The notes beneath the pieces were generated by a model. That model worked only from the letters and a program-made list of their open reading frames with translations, did not search any database and was not told the origin of the DNA. Of a DNA stretch of 8,990 nt, positions 1 to 5,908 are shown piece after piece. A program made the translations under genes and the position numbers. The first letter of the stretch is position 1. Each line of letters begins with the position of its first letter. The DNA comes from Acidobacteriota bacterium (GTDB taxonomy: Bacteria > Acidobacteriota > Vicinamibacteria > Vicinamibacterales > UBA8438). The stretch spans positions 1 to 8,990 of the forward strand of contig DQEK01000381.1 of the NCBI GenBank assembly GCA_003533545.1. Reading direction: 5' to 3'.

Positions 1-181
1 AAGACAAGTACGTGCGGAATGTTACAGCTTCGCTCGCACCTCATGAAGTCGACAAGCAAAGACCGAGGCACCGTCGCGCCGCCCTGCCGGAGTTGACGTC
101 TCCTCACTGACGAGGTGTTAAGAAGTAGCCGTTTTGAATCGCCGATTGCTGTGTCTGGCGTCGGCCTTGTCGGTTGCCGCT
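1..181. other. Left-edge stretch with no assignable gene
   Basis: This stretch lies downstream of msrA. One plus-strand frame is open from the left edge (base 3) to a TGA at 108-110. It would encode about 35 residues beginning DKYVRNVTASLAPHEVD, which could be the tail of a gene entering from outside the window. I recognise no family in it, and chance openness over 100 bases in GC-rich DNA is common. I see no convincing rho-independent terminator after the msrA stop. Confidence 0.3.
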
Positions 182-802
182 TTAGACCGTCAAGCCAACT
201 GGGCAGGTGACCCCAGTTCCACCCAGTCCACAGTAACCACTCGGGTTTTTTGCCAAATATTGCTGATGGTAGTCTTCGGCGTAGTAGAAATCATGCGCCG
301 CAGCGACCTCAGTCGTAATGGCGCCATAACCAGACTCACCCAGCGCCTGCCCGTATGCCTCTTTCGCGCGACCAGCAGCAGCCAACTGCTGACCATCGTT
401 GCAATAGACAACCGAGCGGTACTGAGTCCCCACATCGTTTCCTTGGCGCATCCCCTGTGTGGGATCGTGGCCCTCCCAAAACTGCGCGAGTAGCTCGTCG
501 TAAGTGATTTTCTCCGGGTTGAATACGACGAGTACGACCTCTGCGTGTCCGGTCAGCCCTTCACAAACCTCGCGATACGTCGGATTCGGGGTTAACCCAC
601 CCGAATAACCCACAGCCGTTGTGTAGACACCTGACAGCGGCCAGAACCGTTTTTCCGCTCCCCAGAAACATCCCATTCCGAACACAGCCCGCTGTAGCCC
701 ACTCGGAAAGGGTGGGCAAAGCGACGCTCCGCTCACGAAATGAGTTCCAGAAACCACCATCGGATCGACGCGGCCGCTCGGCGCCTCGTCGGACGTCGGC
801 AT
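182..802 (-). CDS. msrA: Peptide-methionine (S)-S-oxide reductase MsrA
   Basis: MsrA reduces the S epimer of methionine sulfoxide, free or in proteins, back to methionine, normally drawing electrons from thioredoxin. From the ATG at 802 the protein has 206 residues, close to the roughly 210 of the E. coli-type long form. The signature GCFWG carries the catalytic Cys45. The family blocks [39 protein letters not shown] and [11 protein letters not shown] follow in the usual order. Two C-terminal cysteines (Cys191 in GYCG and Cys200) match the resolving pair of three-cysteine MsrAs. The frame is open upstream to a TTG at 862. I prefer the ATG at 802 because the N-terminal length then fits the family and a GGGGAG stretch lies 11 bases before it. 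The catalytic residue is ordinary Cys, not selenocysteine. The gene is read in the same direction as the deaminase gene upstream, 143 bases away. Confidence 0.95.
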   Translation of the reverse strand: MPTSDEAPSGRVDPMVVSGTHFVSGASLCPPFPSGLQRAVFGMGCFWGAEKRFWPLSGVYTTAVGYSGGLTPNPTYREVCEGLTGHAEVVLVVFNPEKITYDELLAQFWEGHDPTQGMRQGNDVGTQYRSVVYCNDGQQLAAAGRAKEAYGQALGESGYGAITTEVAAAHDFYYAEDYHQQYLAKNPSGYCGLGGTGVTCPVGLTV

Positions 803-918
803 CCGCGGCGCCACTCCCCTAAACCACACGGGACCCTCCCCACCAATAGAGCTGCCAATCAAGGCGGCGGTTGTTCATCAGTTCGCCGCCATCACCCCAC
901 GATAACCCATCACCGACC

Positions 919-932
919 TTGCGCAAGCGCAA
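919..932. repeat. Perfect inverted repeat between the deaminase gene and msrA
   Basis: TTGCGC-AA-GCGCAA is a perfect two-fold repeat with 6-base arms and a 2-base centre. It lies 14 bases beyond the deaminase stop and about 117 bases before the msrA start. The centre is too short for a stable RNA hairpin without opening base pairs, and no T run follows, so it does not look like a terminator. It could be a DNA-binding site acting on msrA. A chance palindrome of this length is also possible. Confidence 0.3.
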
Positions 933-945
933 CGTGGCCCGCATT

Positions 946-1413
946 CTAACGCGCACGGGGGGACCAGAACTCTCGGTGCGCGACAACCGCCTCTTCTTCG
1001 AGCAGCGGGCCAAGAACCTCGACGGGCCGTCGTCCACGACCGAATACTTGGCGAGACGGTACGACCAGACTTCCACCGGACAAGGTGCCCAGCATTGTCG
1101 CGGAGCAGCCGAAGACCACCCGCGGGACCTGGCTCCAGTAGATAGCCCCACAACACATTACGCACGGCTCCGTGCTGGCGTAGAGGGTCGCTCGAGCCAG
1201 CGCAGCTGAATCGAGACAGCGACAAGCATCGCTGACCAACGATAATTCGGCGTGTCGGGTCGGGTCGCATTCAGTGACGACCTGGTTCCGTGCCTTCAGC
1301 CGAACCTCTCCATCGATGACCAATAGGGCGCCGAACGGTTCGTTACCATGCCGCATCGCTTCCTCGGCCAACGCGATGGCTGCACGTATGAACGTCTCAT
1401 GCTCAATCATCAT
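946..1413 (-). CDS. Zinc-dependent nucleoside/nucleobase deaminase (CDA fold)
   Basis: This is a cytidine/deoxycytidylate deaminase-fold enzyme of about 155 residues, hydrolysing an exocyclic amino group of a purine or pyrimidine. Counting from the ATG at 1413, the zinc-site motif HAE (His54, proton-shuttle Glu56) is preceded by DPTR, and the second motif TEPCVMC supplies Cys84 and Cys87. The N-terminal EPFGALLV strand and the C-terminal block around GRGRRPVEVLGPLLE resemble stand-alone nucleoside deaminases related to guanine deaminase more than the tRNA-specific TadA. The substrate cannot be fixed from sequence. Two adjacent ATGs (1413 and 1410) and a GTG at 1422 are possible starts, and none has a clear Shine-Dalgarno. 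A TGA at 1435-1437 limits the frame upstream. The gene is divergent from the SelW-like gene, and msrA follows 143 bases downstream on the same strand. Confidence 0.9.
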   Translation of the reverse strand: MMIEHETFIRAAIALAEEAMRHGNEPFGALLVIDGEVRLKARNQVVTECDPTRHAELSLVSDACRCLDSAALARATLYASTEPCVMCCGAIYWSQVPRVVFGCSATMLGTLSGGSLVVPSRQVFGRGRRPVEVLGPLLEEEAVVAHREFWSPRAR

Positions 1414-1703
1414 GGGTGGCACGAAGCCATGGACTCAAGGTTCACGAAAAACGTTGGGGCTGGTCTTCAAGTCGTCCGGCGCAACATATGCCAGCCGCAG
1501 ACTAGCGCACTTGCCCACCCTTCCGTCTACTTCCAAACAGCCTATCTGGGACGTTCATCACAGCACGTGAACAGGGAAATCGCTCGCAGAGGTCTTCACC
1601 AGCACCAACTATCGTCACCGAGTGCTTCAACGTATCCCGGGCTCACTCTGGCGTCGCTGGACGGATTGCATCGGCCCCGTCCCTACAGTAACATCGCCCC
1701 GTC
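1414..1703. other. Divergent intergenic region, no gene recognised
   Basis: About 290 bases separate the minus-strand deaminase from the plus-strand SelW-like gene, so the region should hold promoters for both. I find no well-matched -35/-10 pair. Several frames are open across it, but their translations show no recognisable family and are low-complexity or run antisense to the deaminase gene. I also looked for a tRNA, including a tRNA-Sec, and saw no T-arm sequence or acceptor stem. Confidence 0.5.
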
Positions 1704-1940
1704 ATGCACGTGTCGATCAGCTATTGCAAGGTTTGAAACTACTTGCCGAAGGCCACCAGTTTGGCGGCCTCACTCAAGGAAGCGCTCGGCGTTGAAGCCG
1801 ATGTACTCGTCGGGGACCGAGGTCAGTTCGACGTCGTGGCCAACGGCGCGTTGATATTCTCAAAACAGACAGAGGAGCGTTTCCCTGAATCCGACGAGAT
1901 TATCGACGCCTTGCGGTCACTCGACGTCTCGACCGCCTGA
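1704..1940 (+). CDS. SelW-like (Rdx family) selenoprotein with in-frame UGA
   Basis: This is a small thioredoxin-fold protein of the SelW/SelT/Rdx family, probably a thiol or selenol oxidoreductase whose physiological substrate is unknown. It has 78 residues if the UGA at 1734-1736 is read as selenocysteine. The N-terminus reads MHVSISYCKV-Sec-NYLPKATSLA, placing Cys8 and Sec11 in the family's CxxC/CxxU redox motif between the first strand and helix. The later block GQFDVVANGALIFSK and the ending RFPESDEI are the typical Rdx strands and final helix. Homology-like sequence on both sides of the UGA in one frame argues against a chance stop. The ATG at 1704 is chosen because an in-frame TAA lies at 1689-1691 and the family usually starts just before the first strand; no clear Shine-Dalgarno is visible. 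The gene also ends in TGA (1938-1940), so decoding of the internal UGA must depend on context. Ordinary gene calling would start at TTG 1743 and lose the redox motif. Confidence 0.85.
1750..1770 (+). promoter_or_regulatory. Candidate bacterial SECIS hairpin in the SelW-like gene
   Basis: AGGCC (1750-1754) pairs fully with GGCCU (1766-1770). Inside this, CC (1756-1757) pairs with GG (1763-1764) across a single A-C mismatch, leaving the apical loop AGUUU (1758-1762). The loop begins 21 bases after the UGA and has a G in its second position. As I recall the published bacterial SECIS consensus, it asks for a small apical loop with a G among its first two bases, roughly 16-37 bases from the UGA; this hairpin fits. 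It would be bound by the selenocysteine-specific elongation factor SelB. I found it by hand pairing only, without an energy calculation. Confidence 0.6.
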
Positions 1941-1964
1941 ATTCGGTGAGGCCTCTCAGCCCCA

Positions 1965-1993
1965 TCGACCTTTTAACCTCCAACCGCGATAAT
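1965..1993 (+). promoter_or_regulatory. Possible sigma70-type promoter for the molybdoenzyme operon
   Basis: TCGACC (1965-1970) and GATAAT (1988-1993) resemble -35 and -10 boxes and are separated by 17 bases. Transcription would start near base 2000, giving a leader of about 67 bases before the molybdoenzyme ATG. The -10 match is good (5 of 6) and the -35 match moderate (4 of 6). The site lies 25 bases after the SelW-like stop, so read-through from that gene is an alternative source of the transcript. Confidence 0.35.
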
Positions 1994-2054
1994 ACCGACG
2001 TTCGTACCTACATGCGTCAGTCCGCATCGCGCTCGGCACTGGCGCAGCAGTGGC

Positions 2055-2060
2055 AGGAGA
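2055..2060 (+). promoter_or_regulatory. Ribosome binding site of the molybdoenzyme gene
   Basis: AGGAGA lies 6 bases before the ATG at 2067. The good match and spacing fix this ATG as the start and place the Tat signal at the N-terminus. Confidence 0.7.
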
Positions 2061-2066
2061 AGAGCG

Positions 2067-3296
2067 ATGAGCCGCAGGACTGATTCTCGCGCCACCCAGA
2101 CGAAGCGCGAGAGATTAACCCGGCGTGATCTGCTAGCAAGAGCAGCCGGCGTGGTAGGAGCGGCGGCGACCGCGCCGGTCGCTGGCCAGCAGTCGATAGA
2201 CACGACTAGACGCCCCGGCCGTGGACCGAACGGGCTCGACCAACGGTCACCTTTCGTCACGCCTCGGCGCGATCCAAGTTCGACGTCCTCGCGCACACCG
2301 TTGCAAGATCTACGTGGCACGATCACGCCGGCTGACCTACATTTCGAGCGCCATCACGGCGGGGTCCCAGAAATAGACCCTGGCCGGTACGAGCTGTTGG
2401 TCCACGGCATGGTCGACCGCCCAACGGTCTTCACCTTAGCCGACCTCCAGCGGTTCCCCGCCACCTCTCGGACCTGCTTTCTTGAGTGTTCAGGCAACCT
2501 CCGCCGAGGCGGCCCAGAAACGCTGCCTCAGATGGTCTGCGGTCTTACGAGTCAGACGGAATGGACCGGGGTCATGCTCTCGGCGCTGTTCGCCGAAGTC
2601 GGCGCCGACCCAAACGCCACCTGGTTCCTTGCCGAGGGCCAGGACGCTGCGGTGATGACGCGGAGCATCCCGGCGGAAAAGGCGTTCGACGACGCCATGG
2701 TCGTCTACGCCCAGAACGGCGACGCGCTAATGCCGGGCAACGGGTACCCCGCCCGATTGTTGTTACCGGGTTGGGAAGGCAACGCCAGCGTTAAGTGGTT
2801 GCGGCGGATCGAACTTGCCGACCAGCCGTTCATGACCCGAGAGGAAACCTCAAAATACACCGACCCACTTGGTGACGGGACCGTCCGGCAGTTCAGTTTC
2901 GTAATGGACGCCAGGTCGATCATCACGGACCCGGCCTACCCTCGAGTCATCGAACCCGGCTGGCATGAGATTAGGGGGCTGGCCTGGAGTGGCCGCGGTC
3001 GCATCACCAACGTCGAGGTCAGTGTCGACGGCGGAAACAGTTGGGAACAGGCGGCCCTACAGGGCCCCGTGCTCCCAAAGGCACACGTGCGTTTCAGGCA
3101 TCCGTGGAACTGGACCGGCGGTCCAGCTGAGATCATGAGCCGCGCCACCGACGAAAGCGGGTACGTTCAGCCGACCTGGGAAACGTTACGTGCCGCCCGG
3201 GGACCAAACACTCGGTATCACCAAAACCCGATCACCTCGTGGACCATTACTGGCAGCGGGCGGGTGCTCTTCGGGGCGGAAAGGCTGCAAGCGTGA
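2067..3296 (+). CDS. Tat-exported sulfite oxidase-family molybdoenzyme (SoxC/SorA-like)
   Basis: This is the catalytic subunit of a periplasmic molybdopterin oxidoreductase that probably oxidises sulfite or sulfane sulfur and passes electrons to the c-type cytochrome encoded next. The 409-residue protein starts with a twin-arginine signal: TRRDLLA at residues 18-24, then an Ala/Gly/Val-rich segment ending near AGQQ at 39-42. Residues about 85-255 form the molybdopterin-binding domain; Cys141 in LECSGN is the expected molybdenum ligand, and GLTSQTEWTGV (159-169) and PGNGYPARLLLPGWEG (223-238) are family blocks. Residues about 270-400 form the dimerisation domain, with VEVSVDGGNSW at 316-326. 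The blocks resemble SoxC more than YedY/MsrP. No soxXYZAB genes are in view, so it may work alone as a sulfite dehydrogenase. The substrate is inferred from the family. The stop codon overlaps the cytochrome start. Confidence 0.92.
   Translation: MSRRTDSRATQTKRERLTRRDLLARAAGVVGAAATAPVAGQQSIDTTRRPGRGPNGLDQRSPFVTPRRDPSSTSSRTPLQDLRGTITPADLHFERHHGGVPEIDPGRYELLVHGMVDRPTVFTLADLQRFPATSRTCFLECSGNLRRGGPETLPQMVCGLTSQTEWTGVMLSALFAEVGADPNATWFLAEGQDAAVMTRSIPAEKAFDDAMVVYAQNGDALMPGNGYPARLLLPGWEGNASVKWLRRIELADQPFMTREETSKYTDPLGDGTVRQFSFVMDARSIITDPAYPRVIEPGWHEIRGLAWSGRGRITNVEVSVDGGNSWEQAALQGPVLPKAHVRFRHPWNWTGGPAEIMSRATDESGYVQPTWETLRAARGPNTRYHQNPITSWTITGSGRVLFGAERLQA
3278..3284 (+). promoter_or_regulatory. Ribosome binding site of the cytochrome gene, inside the preceding gene
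   Basis: GGAAAGG lies 8 bases before the GTG at 3293 and within the last codons of the molybdoenzyme gene. Together with the GTGA overlap of start and stop it supports coupled translation and the choice of GTG 3293. Confidence 0.6.
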
Positions 3297-3865
3297 CCCG
3301 AGTCGGATTCGTACGGACGGGTGTAGTCACGATCGGAACAACGCTCATGCTCGCAGCGTCAGTCCCGGTGGCAACAGCACAACCGCCTTCCACACGCACT
3401 CAAGAAACATTCGGTCTGGGCCGTGCGGCGACAACAGCGGAAATCGAAGCACTCGACATAGACGTGCGGCCGGACGGCTGGGGTTTACCGCCAGGCCGCG
3501 GAAACGCAGCCGACGGTGCGCCCGTTTGGGAACGCACATGTCAAGTCTGCCACGGGCCCGAGGGGAAAGGCGGCACCGCAGCACCGGTCGTGGGTCGTGC
3601 CCCAAACGGACGTCCGCCAACGGTCGGAAATTTCTGGCCGTACGCAACAACGCTTTATGACTATATCAACCGGGCCATGCCAAGAAACGCGCCTGGCACG
3701 TTAACCCCAGACCAGGTCTATGGAGTTGTCGCTTGGATTCTCGTCCGAAACGAGATCATCCCAAACGATGCCGAGATGAACGCCGAGACATTGCCCCAAG
3801 TGGTCATGCCAGCCCGCGCTCAGTTCGTGCCCGACGACCGTCGGGGCGGACGGGAAGTGCGATAG
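3293..3865 (+). CDS. Exported monohaem c-type cytochrome, partner of the molybdoenzyme
   Basis: This is a periplasmic class I cytochrome c, predicted to accept electrons from the SoxC/SorA-like enzyme encoded just before it (a SoxD/SorB-like role). From the GTG at 3293 it has 190 residues. Residues 1-30 form a Sec signal peptide with a hydrophobic core (VVTIGTTLMLAASVPV) and an ATA-Q cleavage site. One haem site is visible, CQVCH, with Cys83, Cys86 and axial His87. Met129 in RAMPRNAPG, followed by TPDQVYGVVAWIL, is the likely sixth ligand and C-terminal helix. SoxD proper is longer with two cytochrome domains, and this protein matches only one. The frame is open upstream to an ATG at 3239, but that start would put residues ahead of the signal peptide and overlap the previous gene by 58 bases. 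The 4-base GTGA overlap and nearby ribosome site make GTG 3293 the better start. Confidence 0.92.
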   Translation: MTRVGFVRTGVVTIGTTLMLAASVPVATAQPPSTRTQETFGLGRAATTAEIEALDIDVRPDGWGLPPGRGNAADGAPVWERTCQVCHGPEGKGGTAAPVVGRAPNGRPPTVGNFWPYATTLYDYINRAMPRNAPGTLTPDQVYGVVAWILVRNEIIPNDAEMNAETLPQVVMPARAQFVPDDRRGGREVR

Positions 3866-4001
3866 AACCCGCTTTAATGCCCGGCACGTTCGTCTCGGTG
3901 GTTTCTCGCTACCATCGATGGAGCGCGACGACCCTATGCGGCATGGTTGTCGGATTCCCGTTAGCGTCCATCACGGGCCGCGCGCAGCCACTACGCACGC
4001 A
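3866..4001. other. Convergent gap between cytochrome and ggt
   Basis: Two genes end facing each other here, so transcription terminators are expected. The only pairing I see is a weak one, GGTGG (3897-3901) with CTACC (3909-3913), which includes a G-U pair and is not followed by a T run. I do not call a terminator. Confidence 0.4.
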
Positions 4002-5720
4002 CTAATACCCGAGCGCAACCCCATCTTTTCTGGGGTCGGTGCCACCATGTAGCATGCCGGTCTCCGGGTGAATCATGATCGCCTGATAGCCGCCCATCCC
4101 ACCTCCACCGGCTCGACGAACACGATGACCCATGCGCTCAAGCTGAGCGATCACTTCGTCAGTCACCCCTGGCTCAACCATGACGCTGCCGCCATGCCGA
4201 ACGCGAGCGGCATCACCAGCTTCCTGGAGATTCATGCCGAAGTCGATGATGTTTGACAACACTTGCGTGTGGCCCTGCGGCTGCATGTCGCCACCCATGA
4301 CCCCGAAAGACAGGAACGGCCTTCCGTCTTTGGTCACAAATGCCGGCATGTTCGTATGGAGCGACCGTTTGTGAGGTTTGATCTCATTAAAATGGCCGGC
4401 CTCAAGCGAGAAACCAGACCCACGGTTCTGCAGTGCAAAGCCCAGGTCCGCGGGAACGACCTTCGACCCAAAACCACCAAAAATACTCTCGATGAGCGAA
4501 ATGGCGTTCCGGTCCTTATCGACTACCGTCAGGTATACCGTCTCGGTCGGATCTCCGGCTGCCACAGAATCGGACGCCCGCATCGGATTGACAGACTCGC
4601 GTCGCCGCTCGGCATACCCCTTAGAGATCAACTCGTTAACCGGAAGCTGGTTGGCGTCGGCGTCAGCAACGTATCGATCCCGATCAGCGAACGCCAGCTT
4701 CTTCGCCTCAACAATCCGGTGAATCGCCTCAGCCGAGTTGTGCCCCATCGAGGCCAAGTCATACCCCTCGAGGATATTGAGCATCATGAGGGCGACGATG
4801 CCAGAGCTATTGGGTGGGACCTCCCAAATGTCGTAGCCACGATAATTCGCGGTGACCGGGTCAACCCAGACCGAGGTGTGATCCTCAAAGTCGGGCATAG
4901 TGAAATAGCCACCGTTCGACTCACTAAAGGCAACGACCTTGCGTGCGATTTCGCCTCGGTAGAACGCATCTCGACCTCCCTGGGCAATCGCCTCGTAGGT
5001 GCGTGCCAGCCCGGGGTTCTTGAACACTTCACCCACCGCCGGCGGACGCCCGTTCGGCAGGTAGGTCGCCGCCGAAGTGGGCCACGCGGCCAGCGAAGCC
5101 TGCGATGCCGCCCATTGTCCCTGGATGATCTCGCTCACTGGAAAACCGTCTTTAGCGTAGGCAATAGCGGGGGCTAGAACATCAGCGAAAGTCATCGTGC
5201 CGAACCGCGTCAACAGTTGGTCCCACCCGTCGACCGCCCCCGGAACCGTCCAAGTGAGGGGACCCGTGCCGGGTACCCGCTCAAGGCCTTGTCGCGCGAA
5301 GACGTCGCGGTTGATCTCGTATGGCGAGCGTCCCGTCGCGTTGAGTCCATGGAGTTGTTCGGCCTCAGCATCCCAGACGAGCGCGAACAGGTCGCCGCCA
5401 ACACCATTCATGTGCGGTTCGACTAGCCCGAGTACGGCGTTCACCGCCACGGCCGCATCAATGGCATTACCGCCCGCCTTGAGAATGTCGATGCCGACTT
5501 GGGCCGCAAGCGGATGGCTGGCCGCCACCATGCCGTGAGGGGCAATGACCTCAGAGCGGCTCCCGTGAGGGCTGCGGGCCGGTCGCGAGTAGCCATGGCC
5601 GAGCGCATCTGCGTCCGCGCTCCGGTCCTGGCCCCTGACCAGAGCCCCAATGAAGACGGTCGCCGACAAAAACCCAGCAATTGCGAACAAAACGCGAGCG
5701 CGACCTAATTTCATCAACAT
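4002..5720 (-). CDS. ggt: Gamma-glutamyltransferase (Ntn-hydrolase)
   Basis: This enzyme cleaves or transfers the gamma-glutamyl group of glutathione and related compounds. The 572-residue precursor begins with a basic segment and a hydrophobic stretch (residues 10-28), an export signal or membrane anchor, so it probably acts in the periplasm. Family blocks include GMVAASHPLA (63-72), GGNAIDAAVA (83-92), GVGGD (106-110) and GAVDGW (161-166). The nucleophile made by self-cleavage is most likely Thr394 in the segment TETVYLTVVDKDRNAISL; downstream lie FGSKV, NMPAFV and MGGDMQPQGH. The residue after Thr394 is Val rather than the second Thr of classical GGTs, a pattern I associate with GGT-like branches, so hydrolysis or another substrate is possible. 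AGGAGG lies 4 bases before the ATG at 5720 and 10 bases before a second ATG at 5714; either could be used. The gene converges on the cytochrome gene with 136 bases between them. Confidence 0.94.
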   Translation of the reverse strand: MLMKLGRARVLFAIAGFLSATVFIGALVRGQDRSADADALGHGYSRPARSPHGSRSEVIAPHGMVAASHPLAAQVGIDILKAGGNAIDAAVAVNAVLGLVEPHMNGVGGDLFALVWDAEAEQLHGLNATGRSPYEINRDVFARQGLERVPGTGPLTWTVPGAVDGWDQLLTRFGTMTFADVLAPAIAYAKDGFPVSEIIQGQWAASQASLAAWPTSAATYLPNGRPPAVGEVFKNPGLARTYEAIAQGGRDAFYRGEIARKVVAFSESNGGYFTMPDFEDHTSVWVDPVTANYRGYDIWEVPPNSSGIVALMMLNILEGYDLASMGHNSAEAIHRIVEAKKLAFADRDRYVADADANQLPVNELISKGYAERRRESVNPMRASDSVAAGDPTETVYLTVVDKDRNAISLIESIFGGFGSKVVPADLGFALQNRGSGFSLEAGHFNEIKPHKRSLHTNMPAFVTKDGRPFLSFGVMGGDMQPQGHTQVLSNIIDFGMNLQEAGDAARVRHGGSVMVEPGVTDEVIAQLERMGHRVRRAGGGGMGGYQAIMIHPETGMLHGGTDPRKDGVALGY

Positions 5721-5908
5721 GGCGCCTCCTCTGAGCGTCCAACTTCACGCCGGCCAAGAATCGTTCTGACTCTGCTGCTCCAGACGCAGGTCAATTCGAT
5801 CGCTATTGCCCCCGCCGCTTGAATCCCTAATCCCATTACCTTCTCTCGCTCACCCACCGGCAGCGATGTAAGAGGCGTCGTCGAGATGGCGGTCGAACCG
5901 GCTAGCGA
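5721..5908. other. Gap between transketolase end and ggt start
   Basis: This 188-base gap on the minus strand should hold the ggt promoter, unless ggt is read through from transketolase. A TTGACC occurs in it on the minus strand, but I find no acceptable -10 box at 16-18 bases. No small gene or terminator with a T run is evident. Confidence 0.4.
5725..5730 (-). promoter_or_regulatory. Strong ribosome binding site of ggt
   Basis: AGGAGG on the minus strand is a full match to the anti-Shine-Dalgarno core. Its spacing is 4 bases to the first ATG (5720) and 10 to the second (5714), so the true start may be residue 3 of the protein as listed. Confidence 0.7.

Noticed and set aside
134..493. 119-residue plus-strand open frame at the left edge
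   Set aside because: Most of it is antisense to msrA, and the translation is not recognisable.
1414..1703. Possible tRNA-Sec gene next to the selenoprotein
   Set aside because: I searched both strands by eye for a T-arm, an extended variable arm and a UCA anticodon within pairing arms, and found none.
1734..1736. In-frame TGA as a nonsense mutation (pseudogene) in the SelW-like gene
   Set aside because: The codon falls exactly at the family's known Cys/Sec position, the frame stays intact on both sides, and a SECIS-like hairpin follows. Sequence error or decay cannot be fully excluded without homologues.
1348..1854. 168-residue plus-strand open frame across the deaminase 5' end and the SelW-like gene
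   Set aside because: It overlaps two better-supported genes in other frames, and its translation shows no family features. The Rdx homology lies in a different frame.
3239..3292. Upstream ATG start for the cytochrome gene
   Set aside because: It would add 18 residues before an otherwise normal Sec signal peptide and overlap the molybdoenzyme gene by 58 bases. The GTG at 3293 has a ribosome site and a GTGA overlap.
3897..3913. Hairpin GGTGG/CTACC as a terminator between converging genes
   Set aside because: The stem is only 5 bp with a G-U pair, and no T run follows on either strand.
4263..5177. 304-residue plus-strand open frame opposite ggt
   Set aside because: It lies wholly antisense to a clear gamma-glutamyltransferase gene. 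Long antisense frames are common in GC-rich coding DNA, and no motif is recognisable.
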